Source: Rhodoferax sp. TS-BS-61-7 (GTDB taxonomy: Bacteria; Pseudomonadota; Gammaproteobacteria; Burkholderiales; Burkholderiaceae_C). From it: a DNA stretch of 64,000 bases. Made by a program: the position numbers and the translations under genes. The notes under the pieces were generated by a model, which was given only the letters and a program-made list of their open reading frames with translations, ran no database searches and was not told the DNA's origin. The stretch spans positions 1 to 64,000 of the forward strand of contig NZ_PTQY01000008.1 of NCBI RefSeq assembly GCF_002943465.1. The letters are read 5' to 3'. Shown in pieces: positions 18,154 to 26,258 of this stretch. Numbering within the stretch: the first letter of the stretch is position 1; each line of letters starts with the position of its first letter.

Positions 18154-19116
18154 ATGCCTCGCTCCGCAAGACTGAAACCCTCTAGCTCAAAAGCATCTCT
18201 CGCCACCACCATCGCCACATGGTTGACCCTCGCTTTAACCATAGTCACGTTGAACCTAACTCTGCTGGGTTATGGATATGACTTGGCGTACTTGGATGCA
18301 CTTGGTCTGAATCCCGAAGACCTCCAACGAACGCCAGTGGATTTCTTAATGCGCAGTTGGCGCCCCTTCATGACCTTAATCGATGGGCTTACCAAGTTTT
18401 GGACTTTGGAGTCCCAACTCAGACTCTGGGATAGGTTCTTGCAAGACAATGCCCCGCTACTCGAAGTGATTTCTATTGTTACCGCAGTGTTGGCTTACTG
18501 TGTACAGCACTTGGGCAGCGTACGAAAGGTGATTGGTCAAGCTGCGGACTACAGCAAGGATTTTGTACATCGCAACTGCCCTTGGCTAGTACGCGTTGCG
18601 CGATTTGTAGTCAGCAAAGGGGCCGCGGTTCTGGCAAAACTCAAACAGGACCGAAACAATCGACTGTTTGGATATTCGGGCTCGATAATTAGCCTGACCA
18701 TCATCGCAATTTTTCAAATAGCGACGGCGACTGTATGGTTCGTTCTGGTGGTAGGGGCGCTACTCGTTGCGTTTGTTCCTTTTTTAGGCTCTTCCACAGG
18801 GATGACAAGAGCAAAAAATGAGGTTCTTGATCCCGTGGGTTGTGCCATGCATGTCAACCCAAAACAGATCGACAAAAATCGATTGGCCAACTGTGTAAAA
18901 GTGCTGCGCGATGGAAGAGAGGTGGCCAGTGGCTATCAGGTTGATTTCAGTGCCAGCCGCGTTTTCTTGTTCCAGCCTTGTGTGAATAGCATAGTGTCGT
19001 TTCCGCTGGCTACTACGACGGTGGAACATATTGAGAACCTTGAGTACAAAGCGCGGGACAAGAATTGCGCGAGCTTCGCCGCGTACCAAAAATCCAAAAT
19101 CACCAGCAAGCCTTGA
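18154..19116 (+). CDS. Hypothetical integral membrane protein, 320 aa
   Basis: The protein has hydrophobic segments at about residues 20-42, 105-122 and two closely spaced ones around 170-215 (IISLTIIAIFQIATATVWFV). A C-terminal soluble domain of about 100 residues follows (VNPKQIDKNRLANCVKVLRD). The N-terminus is basic and serine-rich with no cleavable signal. I do not recognise the family. The start codon has no clear ribosome binding site, so translation may begin elsewhere. It is a single transcription unit within the accessory region; membrane-bound effector or sensor roles are possible but unproven. Confidence 0.65.
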   Translation: MPRSARLKPSSSKASLATTIATWLTLALTIVTLNLTLLGYGYDLAYLDALGLNPEDLQRTPVDFLMRSWRPFMTLIDGLTKFWTLESQLRLWDRFLQDNAPLLEVISIVTAVLAYCVQHLGSVRKVIGQAADYSKDFVHRNCPWLVRVARFVVSKGAAVLAKLKQDRNNRLFGYSGSIISLTIIAIFQIATATVWFVLVVGALLVAFVPFLGSSTGMTRAKNEVLDPVGCAMHVNPKQIDKNRLANCVKVLRDGREVASGYQVDFSASRVFLFQPCVNSIVSFPLATTTVEHIENLEYKARDKNCASFAAYQKSKITSKP

Positions 19117-19622
19117 ACATTTCACGGGCGCGGCTGGAAGCAGGAGCGCATGTTTCTGCCAGTGATCCAGAATAGCCATCTACTTCGCGCCCAGCCCGAC
19201 CGTCAGTTAAAGACTGCTTTTGAGCACTACATAAGTCTGCAATCAGTCGAGGCTGTGCTAAATCTCGAAATTCCAATCTAGGAACGGAAACGTTATAAAA
19301 AATCGACCTCACAGATCGAGCCACAGCGCGTGATCGCAATGTCGTGAACGGGTTGGTCCCTAGCCTGTCACCGGACAGTTATTTCCGCCCAAAGTCACAG
19401 GATCGTCGGTTGGTGCCACTGCGGAATGAGAGAAGAATCGGACTTACCCGAGGAACATTCGCTGGTCCAGTACAAGCCATCCTGACGCAACCTCATGGTT
19501 CGCTCCACCATTGAGCGCTTTGTGTTGACAGTTTTCGTGGCATCGGTTCGGCGCTGGAATCGAGTCGAGTGAGGCGATTTCAGCACTATTTCATCCTTGG
19601 GGAGGGCAGCAGAACAGCCATG
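19117..19622. other. 506-bp gap without a convincing gene
   Basis: Short frames exist on both strands (for example 19395-19586 minus) but none has a ribosome binding site or recognisable motif. A short inverted repeat (CTGTC/GACAG) lies near 19364-19378. Confidence 0.35.
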
Positions 19623-19814
19623 CTACTCGGGCACGATGTGCCTATCCTTCTTGAGTTTAGCTTCTGCGCTGCGATGATGTTGAACGTTCCGGTCGGCCTT
19701 TTTCAGTTCGGCACGAATGCCTTTAAACGCACCTATCACGGGTGCAAAGTACATCCGAATGCTGTCTTTCACGATACGACGAGTCTGTTGCGATCGGAAT
19801 GCGAAGAGCTTCAT
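19623..19814 (-). CDS. Small basic hypothetical protein, 63 aa
   Basis: A 63-residue lysine- and arginine-rich protein (GAFKGIRAELKKADRNVQHH) with a good ribosome binding site: AAGGAGATGTTCGC precedes the ATG at 19814. No motif identifies it. It lies downstream of the metallophosphoesterase gene on the same strand, 138 bp apart, and could be expressed with it. Confidence 0.5.
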   Translation of the reverse strand: MKLFAFRSQQTRRIVKDSIRMYFAPVIGAFKGIRAELKKADRNVQHHRSAEAKLKKDRHIVPE

Positions 19815-19952
19815 GCGAACATCTCCTTAACTGAGGCGCAATTGGAGCGGATTACGTACAGCACCCAGCGGTGTCAAGACATTTATCGTGGTCATGGCAG
19901 CGATCGCTTTCTTGGGATATCAGGTTATGGGAAGACAAAAATGCGTTGCAAG

Positions 19953-20759
19953 TCAGCCCAAGGAGATCACCAGCTCTGCGTCAAAAGCCTGGTTCTCGAA
20001 CACAAAGTCCTCCCTGGATGCCACCGAGGCCCGGTTGCGGACATACCCCGCTGGATTCGCCACTACCCGACACCGCCCTATCTGGTAGTCAAAAGAGTCA
20101 TGGACATGGCCATGGAGCCAAAGGTCTACATGGGGCATCAGCTGCGACAGGTCGCTGACATAGGCCGCATTGAGCTTGTCTCCTACGTACCGAGGATGAA
20201 CAGACAAAGGATGGGGCCCATGGTGGGTAACCACCACGGTCTTCCCTTCAAATGGCTTGGCCAGCTCCTCCGCCAGCCATTGCCGTGATACAAGGTGTTG
20301 CTTCAGGGCATCCTGGGGGGCAAACAGTCCAGAATCGGTGTGTATTCGTTGATGATCCATCAAACGCCCCTGGACTTCCTCCATCACGTGTTCCTGGGTG
20401 TACATAGACCGCAATCGGTAGTCTGTCCATAGCGTGCATCCCAGAAAGCGAACACCACCGATGACGATCACATCCCGTTCCAGGTAATGAATTCCGGCTG
20501 CGGCCGAGGATTCCCGTAGGTGTTGAACCACGGTGCCCAGCGTTTCCCCATAGAACTCATGGTTGCCGGCCACGTAGACGATGGGAATTTTCCTGTTCGA
20601 TGCCCAAGGTGCGAAGGTATCCATGGCCAGGGCACCTTGGTGTATGTCTCCGGCCAAAACTAGGACATCCACATCCAAGGCCAGTGAGATCAATTGCTCC
20701 TCGGGCCAACGCGGGTGCAGGAGGTCCAAATGCAGATCAGAGGCAAGCTGGATTTTCAT
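19953..20759 (-). CDS. Calcineurin-like metallophosphoesterase
   Basis: The 268-residue protein has all five metallophosphoesterase motifs: D8-x-H10 (ASDLHLD), GDIH (D38), GNHE (N66, H67), VVTHHGPH near residue 177 and GHVHDS near residue 213. Such enzymes bind two metal ions and hydrolyse phosphomonoesters or diesters; the substrate is unknown. It is cytosolic, with no signal peptide. It lies in the accessory region, where phosphoesterases of this group are often found near phage or defence genes, but it could equally be metabolic. Confidence 0.88.
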   Translation of the reverse strand: MKIQLASDLHLDLLHPRWPEEQLISLALDVDVLVLAGDIHQGALAMDTFAPWASNRKIPIVYVAGNHEFYGETLGTVVQHLRESSAAAGIHYLERDVIVIGGVRFLGCTLWTDYRLRSMYTQEHVMEEVQGRLMDHQRIHTDSGLFAPQDALKQHLVSRQWLAEELAKPFEGKTVVVTHHGPHPLSVHPRYVGDKLNAAYVSDLSQLMPHVDLWLHGHVHDSFDYQIGRCRVVANPAGYVRNRASVASREDFVFENQAFDAELVISLG

Positions 20760-20822
20760 TGGTCACGTCGAAAGCTAGCAGTCATTTTTGGCTACTGGTT
20801 TCGCTAAAAACACCTCAGAAAG

Positions 20823-21278
20823 TCAATTGGTGAATTTGAATTTCACGGCATCCAGCTGAAACTCAACCGCGTTATTTCCAACGAACGAAGCAGGATACCT
20901 CTCGCCAGAGGTAGTTTCAAAAACATCCATTGGCATGTATTCGGCGTCGGGCTCACGACCCGACCAAACCACACCAATCTGGTCCATTTTCCAGGTATCG
21001 GTTCCGTTGACATGTCCGGGGGTGAGGATGTGCACCGACTTCAAGTGGATACCACTTTCCGGCCCTAAGCCGATCAACTCCTCAACACCACTGAACTCGG
21101 CGAATAACATCGTGCGGCCACACGCAAACTCCGTATCTCCAGGTACCTCAAAATGCTCAAAGTAGGCCAGAAACCACGTTTGCTGCAATGTCAGTTCGGC
21201 TGCGGACCAGACAGTCTCGCCAGGTTCGCAGAACAGGTTTGAAATAGGAGAGCGAAATGCGGTGCGGGTGAAGAACAT
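20823..21278 (-). CDS. Hypothetical protein, 151 aa
   Basis: An acidic, aromatic-rich soluble protein (FLAYFEHFEVPGDTEFACGR) with no family I recognise. The start at 21278 lies 65 bp from the divergent XRE regulator at 21344, and the gap contains two CTATAGAT repeats, so the two genes are probably co-regulated. It is followed by the metallophosphoesterase on the same strand. Confidence 0.6.
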   Translation of the reverse strand: MFFTRTAFRSPISNLFCEPGETVWSAAELTLQQTWFLAYFEHFEVPGDTEFACGRTMLFAEFSGVEELIGLGPESGIHLKSVHILTPGHVNGTDTWKMDQIGVVWSGREPDAEYMPMDVFETTSGERYPASFVGNNAVEFQLDAVKFKFTN

Positions 21279-21296
21279 AGAGACTCTAAATGAACA

Positions 21297-21321
21297 CTAT
21301 AGATTGTAGCTCTATAGATGT
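21297..21321. promoter_or_regulatory. Candidate operator between divergent genes
   Basis: Two copies of CTATAGATTGT / CTATAGATGT begin at 21297 and 21312, 15 bp apart; each contains the palindrome CTATAG. The position in a 65-bp divergent gap next to an XRE regulator suggests an autoregulatory site. Confidence 0.45.
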
Positions 21322-21343
21322 CATTGCTAATTAATCGGAGTGG

Positions 21344-21637
21344 ATGTCAAATGCCACCGAGCCACGGAATAACTTCGCCGCTGCACTTCGAACTATTCGC
21401 AAATCGAAGGGGTTGAGCCAAGAGGCCTTCGGTCTTATTTCAAGCCGAACTTATGTCAGTACCTTGGAGAGGAAGATCCAGTCTCCGACGCTGAACAAAG
21501 TAGATGACTTGGCTGAAGTCATGGGAGTTCATCCTTTGACGCTGCTTGCCGTGTCATACCTTCGTAAAACAGACGCATCCACCGTGGACAAAGTGTTGGC
21601 CATGGTTGCTGTCCAAATTTCAGAACTCGAAAAATAG
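21344..21637 (+). CDS. XRE-family transcriptional regulator
   Basis: A 97-residue Cro/CI-type protein with the helix-turn-helix at about residues 12-65 (LRTIRKSKGLSQEAFGLISS, then TYVSTLERKIQSPTL) and a short C-terminal helix. The ATG at 21344 is preceded by CGGAG. Single-domain XRE proteins of this size typically repress their own promoter, and a suitable repeat pair lies just upstream. It may also control the divergent 151-residue protein. Confidence 0.85.
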   Translation: MSNATEPRNNFAAALRTIRKSKGLSQEAFGLISSRTYVSTLERKIQSPTLNKVDDLAEVMGVHPLTLLAVSYLRKTDASTVDKVLAMVAVQISELEK

Positions 21638-21730
21638 ACCCAGGAAAGGCTGACTCAACCGGCATACAACGGGTGCTAGCACTTGGCTAGTCTGTATAGA
21701 CTTGGGTGTTCTCCAATACGATGCATCACC

Positions 21731-22225
21731 ATGCTCTCTTTCAGCCCAAACAGCGGGGCCGTTTCAGCCGTACAGATTCTGTTCCTGGATTTCGATGGGG
21801 TGATGCACCCCGAGTTTTGCCACGAATCCAAGCACTTTGTGCACCGAGATACCTTTGAGGCCGTGGTACGTGCAGCCTCGCATGTCGAGCTGGTTATTTC
21901 CAGCACATGGCGCAACAGCCGGCCCCTTGATGAACTTCGGGCGTTGTTTACCGCCGATGTAGCGGCTCGGATTATTGGCGCTACCCCGCTGTATGCACAG
22001 TTGGAGGAGGTGCCAGACACACTGGTTGGCTATGCGCGTGAGGCCGAATGCAGACACTGGCTGCAGCAGCATGGACGGGCTGCGCAGGAATGGTTGGCCG
22101 TGGACGACAGATCCTGGAATTTCCGACCATTTAACCCCCATGTCTTTCTGGTGAACGGAGAGGTGGGTCTGGATGCCGGCACTGCCGAGAAACTTGCTGC
22201 CCGCATCCATGGTGTATCGGTTTGA
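21731..22225 (+). CDS. HAD-fold protein of the RNA-repair-associated type
   Basis: From ATG 21731 the product is 164 residues (a start at 21683 would add 16). It opens with FLDFDGVMHP, giving the HAD nucleophile D20 and D22; motif II is ISSTWR, and the motif IV acids lie in VDDRSWNF. This short, cap-less pattern fits the HAD domain found in Swiss Army Knife RNA-repair proteins, usually a phosphatase acting on nucleic acid ends. The stand-alone form is common in accessory regions. Substrate not known. Confidence 0.75.
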   Translation: MLSFSPNSGAVSAVQILFLDFDGVMHPEFCHESKHFVHRDTFEAVVRAASHVELVISSTWRNSRPLDELRALFTADVAARIIGATPLYAQLEEVPDTLVGYAREAECRHWLQQHGRAAQEWLAVDDRSWNFRPFNPHVFLVNGEVGLDAGTAEKLAARIHGVSV

Positions 22226-22522
22226 GGGAATCAAGTTAGTGATGCACTGTCTGGACACGCCATTTGCATACCTTTGCAGCACGAATGAATGGGGCACGCG
22301 CTCAAAGCCTGGGTAGGGACTTAGTTGATGCAAGTGGCACCGCCATGTCCCTAAAAAGAAGGCTATTGAAGTACCTCATTCAACACTCCGAATCAGTAGC
22401 AAACTCCATTGAAATACCTGACTGACGCAGATTTAGCCGAGCGTGGTTTTCAAAGCAGTTCAAACTTCCAAATCCACCTCATCACGGTGTAATTTGCTTT
22501 TCGCTGACTTGTGAAGAATCAT

Positions 22523-23434
22523 TCATCGAGCTGTGGTGAGTTGCAGGTACCTTCGGATGGCGATCTGGAACTGCCGTATATCCATGGGCCGGCTGGAGAG
22601 TAGCCCATAGTTGATGCTGTGCAGCGCTTCATCCTGGTCCTCAGGGCTTTCAAGCAGTGCCTGCATTCCGCTGTTGATGCCGTCGAGTTTTGACCGAGTG
22701 CCTTCGGGTGCGCCAAGCTCTTGCAATGCCTTGTGCCAGACGTCTGGCCAGGTCTCCACAGCATCTTCGTCGAGTTGGTCACTGATAAAGGCCATGGCGA
22801 CAACGCGGCCGAGGTCTTTGTTGGCGCGTTTGACCAGGCGCCCCTCAATGGAGGCCGACATCCTTTGGTCCTCAATTCGCGGATGGTGCAACAGGTTCGA
22901 CAAGGCCATGGTGGCAACGCTGGCCAGCTGGAGGCCGCTTTCGTGGGGTACAGGTTGATACTGCGTTACGCCAAGGTACGCGAAGCTGGGGATTTCAAAG
23001 TGGCTAGTGGATGTTTCCACCCGTTCGCTGTAGCGGGTATTGCCTTCTGCATCCGGGGCCAGCGTTGGTGGGGCTCCGAGTAGTTCGAGGAACCATTCGT
23101 CCTTCCCGTCCCCTGGAGGTTTCAGTCGAACCACTGGCAGTTTTTCCTGGGGTGTGGTGCCGTTGGCAGGGAGCGTGAACCTGTCGGTATCTGCTCGTGG
23201 CTCCCAGCCCTCCTCGATCAGGGTGGTGGCGATTTCCCTGGCAGCGATCACAGCGGTTGCGTTAGGCGCGAGCATTCCATCGATGTCCTTGGTCCGCAGC
23301 TCGGTGTCCGCATCTTTGATGAGCTGGGCGGCGGCAGAAAGGCTCCCGACGATGATGATGCTCTTGTGGTGCTTTTCCGGTAGCGCCTGGGCCAGTTTGC
23401 GTAGAACAACGTGGGCGTTGAGGGAGTCGCTCAT
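22523..23434 (-). CDS. Nucleotidyltransferase-fold protein, candidate AbiEii-like toxin
   Basis: The 303-residue protein has a nucleotidyltransferase-like start: GSLSAAAQL (G30, S31) followed by TKDIDGM with D50 and D52, the metal-binding pair of the Pol-beta superfamily. Its start overlaps the end of the upstream HTH gene (ATGA, 23431-23434), so the pair is translationally coupled. That gene order, regulator then nucleotidyltransferase, is the layout of AbiE type IV toxin-antitoxin modules, in which the enzyme blocks growth during phage infection by modifying tRNA. The assignment is by motif and context; the remaining 200 residues are not recognised. Confidence 0.6.
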   Translation of the reverse strand: MSDSLNAHVVLRKLAQALPEKHHKSIIIVGSLSAAAQLIKDADTELRTKDIDGMLAPNATAVIAAREIATTLIEEGWEPRADTDRFTLPANGTTPQEKLPVVRLKPPGDGKDEWFLELLGAPPTLAPDAEGNTRYSERVETSTSHFEIPSFAYLGVTQYQPVPHESGLQLASVATMALSNLLHHPRIEDQRMSASIEGRLVKRANKDLGRVVAMAFISDQLDEDAVETWPDVWHKALQELGAPEGTRSKLDGINSGMQALLESPEDQDEALHSINYGLLSSRPMDIRQFQIAIRRYLQLTTAR

Positions 23435-24456
23435 GGTTTGAGTCCTTGTTTGATCAGCTGCAGCGCGTCATTCACCTGGTGGGTCAGCCCGGCCTTTTGC
23501 AGGTTGGCGATGCAGTCGGGCAGTGAGCCCCAGTTCTGGCCATCCCGGTATTCAAAGAGCGGCGCCGGCCGGTCGATGAAGTGGACCACAACATGCGCCA
23601 TCTCGGTGCGCCCTTCAAAGCGCTCCAGGCCGGGGTCCATCTCGGTGATGAAGGACAGGTCTGCCCTCCGGGTGCCGTGCACCAGGATGTCCAGCTGCGG
23701 GGAGCTGGTAACGTCCAATGCCGGCAGATGATGCAGTGTCCCCATGAGCCCACCTATGGCCAGATCCTCCCGCTGCAGGCGGGCCAGTTCCTTGGCCAGC
23801 CGCTTCCCACTGCGCGGGGATCCCGAGCGGTCGATGTAATACACACTGGAGAGTTGGTTGGTGCGCTGGATCCAGTAGAGCCAGTCGTTCTGGGCAAAGT
23901 AGCGCAGGCGCAGGGTCTTGTCCTCCGGATCCTTGTCGATGCAGTGCTCATAGGTATTGAGCACCTTGTAGATGGTGGGCAGGCTGGCCTTGGTCTCGGC
24001 CGCAATGGTGCTGATGCTCACCCCTGGCAGGGACTGTAGATGGCGCTGCAGTAGGTAGACCACCACGGCTTCCTGACTGGCTGTCGAGGGCTTTCTGGTG
24101 GAGTCGCTGATCAGCCGAGGCATATCCATGACCAACTGCTCTGATTGCCGCGCAGATCGGACGTCATGAACCAGAATGCGGCCGGCGATGTGCGGGTGTG
24201 TAATGCTTTTGAACTGCTCAACTTCCATATCCACCCGTTTCTTGACCAGCGTGCAGCCGATCAGGTAGAGGTGGGCATCGGCCAGATCTGGCTGGGCCTG
24301 GAGCTCGTATGCGGCTTCCAGCAGCAGTGTGCGAAGGTCACGGGTGTTTTTGAGGTCGTAGGACTGCAGCTGGAGGTGGCGGCCCAGGGTGTCCGTCATT
24401 ACGTTATGGCTTTCAGTGCCACGACGGGCAGGACGGTGCAAGAGCAGGCTTGTCAT
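23431..24456 (-). CDS. HTH protein, candidate AbiEi-like antitoxin/regulator
   Basis: The 341-residue frame has an N-terminal domain of about 120 residues, a winged-helix or HTH segment around 146-170 (VSISTIAAETKASLPTIYKV), and a C-terminal domain whose end (GSLPDCIANLQKAGLTHQV) resembles the C-terminus of AbiEi-type antitoxins. Two starts are possible: ATG 24456, which lies right next to an 18-bp repeat array and has no Shine-Dalgarno sequence (a leaderless message would fit), or ATG 24399. The tandem repeats upstream look like its operator. It is coupled to the nucleotidyltransferase gene by overlap. Confidence 0.6.
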   Translation of the reverse strand: MTSLLLHRPARRGTESHNVMTDTLGRHLQLQSYDLKNTRDLRTLLLEAAYELQAQPDLADAHLYLIGCTLVKKRVDMEVEQFKSITHPHIAGRILVHDVRSARQSEQLVMDMPRLISDSTRKPSTASQEAVVVYLLQRHLQSLPGVSISTIAAETKASLPTIYKVLNTYEHCIDKDPEDKTLRLRYFAQNDWLYWIQRTNQLSSVYYIDRSGSPRSGKRLAKELARLQREDLAIGGLMGTLHHLPALDVTSSPQLDILVHGTRRADLSFITEMDPGLERFEGRTEMAHVVVHFIDRPAPLFEYRDGQNWGSLPDCIANLQKAGLTHQVNDALQLIKQGLKP

Positions 24457-24462
24457 GATTTA

Positions 24463-24516
24463 TGCGCGCATTTAATTACTTGTGCGCATTTATTTTAATG
24501 CGCGCACATATTTAAA
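24463..24516. repeat. Three 18-bp direct repeats upstream of the AbiE-like pair
   Basis: TGCGCGCA, TGTGCGCA and TGCGCGCA begin at 24463, 24481 and 24499, exactly 18 bp apart, each followed by an A+T-rich spacer (for example TTTAATTACT). The cores are palindromic. The array abuts the first possible start codon of the operon, so a bound regulator would block transcription. Confidence 0.7.
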
Positions 24517-24650
24517 GCAAGACGATCCTCTACAGAGCAGAAGTAGCCAAAGTCGTTGAGAGATTGGGATCATGTGTTCCCCGCCCGCTGATCACATCAA
24601 GCACGTTGGTCAGTGATACCCGGAACGACGATCAGTAATTTACAAGATAC

Positions 24651-24673
24651 GCCCCATTCCCTCCGAATGGGGC
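24651..24673. terminator. Hairpin at the 3' end of the 347-aa gene
   Basis: Perfect 9-bp stem GCCCCATTC / GAATGGGGC with loop CCTCC. On the minus strand it follows the gene ending at 24700, but no T run follows it, so it may be an RNA 3'-end stabiliser or a weak terminator. Confidence 0.4.
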
Positions 24674-24699
24674 AAATAGCGCCAAACTAAGATACACCC

Positions 24700-25743
24700 T
24701 TAACCTGTACGAGCACCTGTTGGCTTGCCAACTGGAATTTCAAGGTAATGCAGAAGGCGAGGTCGGAGCTGGTCAGAGCGGAAGCGGCCAAAGGACCAAG
24801 TACCTTCAACGTTGAAGGAGCTGTCCGTTGCCAGTGTGACGCAAATTTTTTCGACACCAAGAACAACGCCGTCGAGGTCATTGAATCCGCCCTGCAACCA
24901 GTTAGGTCGATTCTCAGGGAATTTCTTAAATTCTTTGTTGTAGTGAGGCTGGAAAACGGAAATCAGCGAGGCCTCCATAGCCTCAAACAGACTGTTCTCT
25001 CCTCCAGACACGACCATCTTGAGGACTTCCTCTGTCGTCAGAATGACGCCACCTGGCACTTCGTGGAGAAGGGAAAAAGCTGGGTTGTATGCGAAGATGA
25101 ACAGGTCGCGATTTCCATATGTGCGCTGAAAAACCCCTGAAATCTCCACCACCTTCTCGTGTGCGGTGGCACGCTTGAAAACGTCGCTACTTCCGTTCTC
25201 CCCGCAAGCTATGCCGATGTATTCCACCTTAAAGTCAGTCAGCTCAGTTGGTGTATCGAAGCGAATGAAATGAAGCAGGTCTGGGGTTAGGAAGTAGTTG
25301 ATGCAGGAACCATCCGAGTGAACAAACTTTAACCCTAGGAGCATAGCCTCAGGCATCGGTGGGACTGCCTCGATAGAGACGACGTCTTGCGGTCGGAGGT
25401 TCGACGGAATCTTATACGGTGAGGTCCCATCCAGCACCAGCGTGAAAGGCAAAGGAGTCTCTTTCGGTGCGGTCCGAAAAACGAGAACTCCCTTGGCTCT
25501 CAGCGTGGTCCTCGACCACTCAATCGGCTGGTGTGAGAAGTAACTTGCCGTCCTTGAACCCAGAACGTAGAGGTTGTAGTCACGCGTGAGGCCAGAAACC
25601 TCAACTTTGCGGCCGCGGCTGTCAAAAAACACATCGCTGGTACGCCCGTCCAGTTTCGCCTTCTTGAGCATCTCGGGGGCGTCTAGATTCAACAGCACCG
25701 GAAAGCCGCTGAAATAGTCAAGTCTTGCCTTTGGACTAGTCAT
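24700..25743 (-). CDS. Hypothetical protein, 347 aa
   Basis: A clean open frame for a soluble protein of two apparent domains. The N-terminal half contains an RGRKVEVSGLTRDYNLYVLG stretch. A central segment, VEYIGIACGENGSSDVFKRA followed by TAHEKV, has the spacing of GIY-YIG-like or related small-enzyme cores (YIG, then arginine and histidine), but the rest of a GIY-YIG nuclease (its conserved glutamate and asparagine) cannot be placed with confidence. The gene stands alone between the AbiE-like operator and a gene-poor stretch. Function unknown; a defence-associated role is suggested only by location. Confidence 0.6.
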   Translation of the reverse strand: MTSPKARLDYFSGFPVLLNLDAPEMLKKAKLDGRTSDVFFDSRGRKVEVSGLTRDYNLYVLGSRTASYFSHQPIEWSRTTLRAKGVLVFRTAPKETPLPFTLVLDGTSPYKIPSNLRPQDVVSIEAVPPMPEAMLLGLKFVHSDGSCINYFLTPDLLHFIRFDTPTELTDFKVEYIGIACGENGSSDVFKRATAHEKVVEISGVFQRTYGNRDLFIFAYNPAFSLLHEVPGGVILTTEEVLKMVVSGGENSLFEAMEASLISVFQPHYNKEFKKFPENRPNWLQGGFNDLDGVVLGVEKICVTLATDSSFNVEGTWSFGRFRSDQLRPRLLHYLEIPVGKPTGARTG

Positions 25744-26258
25744 CTGAACAACATCATACTGTGCCCAGCCCCCCCCCAGCTGCGCTGGTGCTGTTGGCTG
25801 AACTCCGACATTAAGTAGCTACTAGCGGATTCCGTTATGCCCCAATCCCAAAATCTGGTACGGGCTGCGTCGGAGGATTTGCTGATGGGCAGAGGTGTTG
25901 TAGTACCTAGGACAGTGCCGGGTTGAAGAGGAATAACCATCGACTCTGGGGGGGGGCGAAGGGATATGCACAAAAATCCTAGATGTACTAAGCGATGGCG
26001 ACTTTGAAAAACTATCTGAGAGGATCCTCGCATTCGCCAATAGGTTGAAGCCCGGTCCATAGGCTGAGGTGTCCTGGCGTCATCCGCAAAACTAGGGTTT
26101 ACCCGCATTCCAAGCCGCTACAAATAGCACTTAAACCGAGATCACCCCAAGCAGGACACTGGATCCCGCAGAAACGCCGCTATGGCATGCTCCGGCATCG
26201 CCAAGGGCTGCTTGCGTCGTTGAAATATCACAATGGTCTCTTGCGTGATCTGACTCAG
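25744..26258. other. 515-bp gap with homopolymer runs and a repeat copy
   Basis: It contains a run of nine C (25769-25777), a run of nine G (25948-25956) and the first 28-bp direct repeat (26115-26142). Broken minus-strand frames (25740-26108 and 25822-26040) read partly like protein and could be the remains of one gene split at the G run, but no family is recognised. GCAAAACTAGG at 26086-26096 recurs at 34260-34270, beside the tnsA-proximal repeats. Confidence 0.35.
26115..26142 (+). repeat. 28-bp direct repeat, copy 1
   Basis: Begins CCGCTACAAATAGCAC; identical over 28 bases to 28920-28947, in the same orientation, with a further ACCCC match one base later. The two copies bracket three genes. 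Confidence 0.85.

Noticed and set aside
18896..18906. GTAAAAGTG resembling the TnsB-site core
   Set aside because: It lies inside the coding sequence of the membrane protein and is single.
19510..19525. GTTGACAGTTTTC resembling one of the transposon-end motifs, a possible left end
   Set aside because: Single isolated copy with no neighbours within 300 bp; ends of this family need several sites.
19569..20288. Long plus-strand frame opposite the metallophosphoesterase
   Set aside because: Antisense shadow of a gene with all five catalytic motifs; the product has no sensible features.
24463..24516. Three regular repeats considered as a mini CRISPR array
   Set aside because: 18-bp period with 8-bp cores is far too short for repeat-spacer units, no cas genes are nearby, and the position suits an operator.
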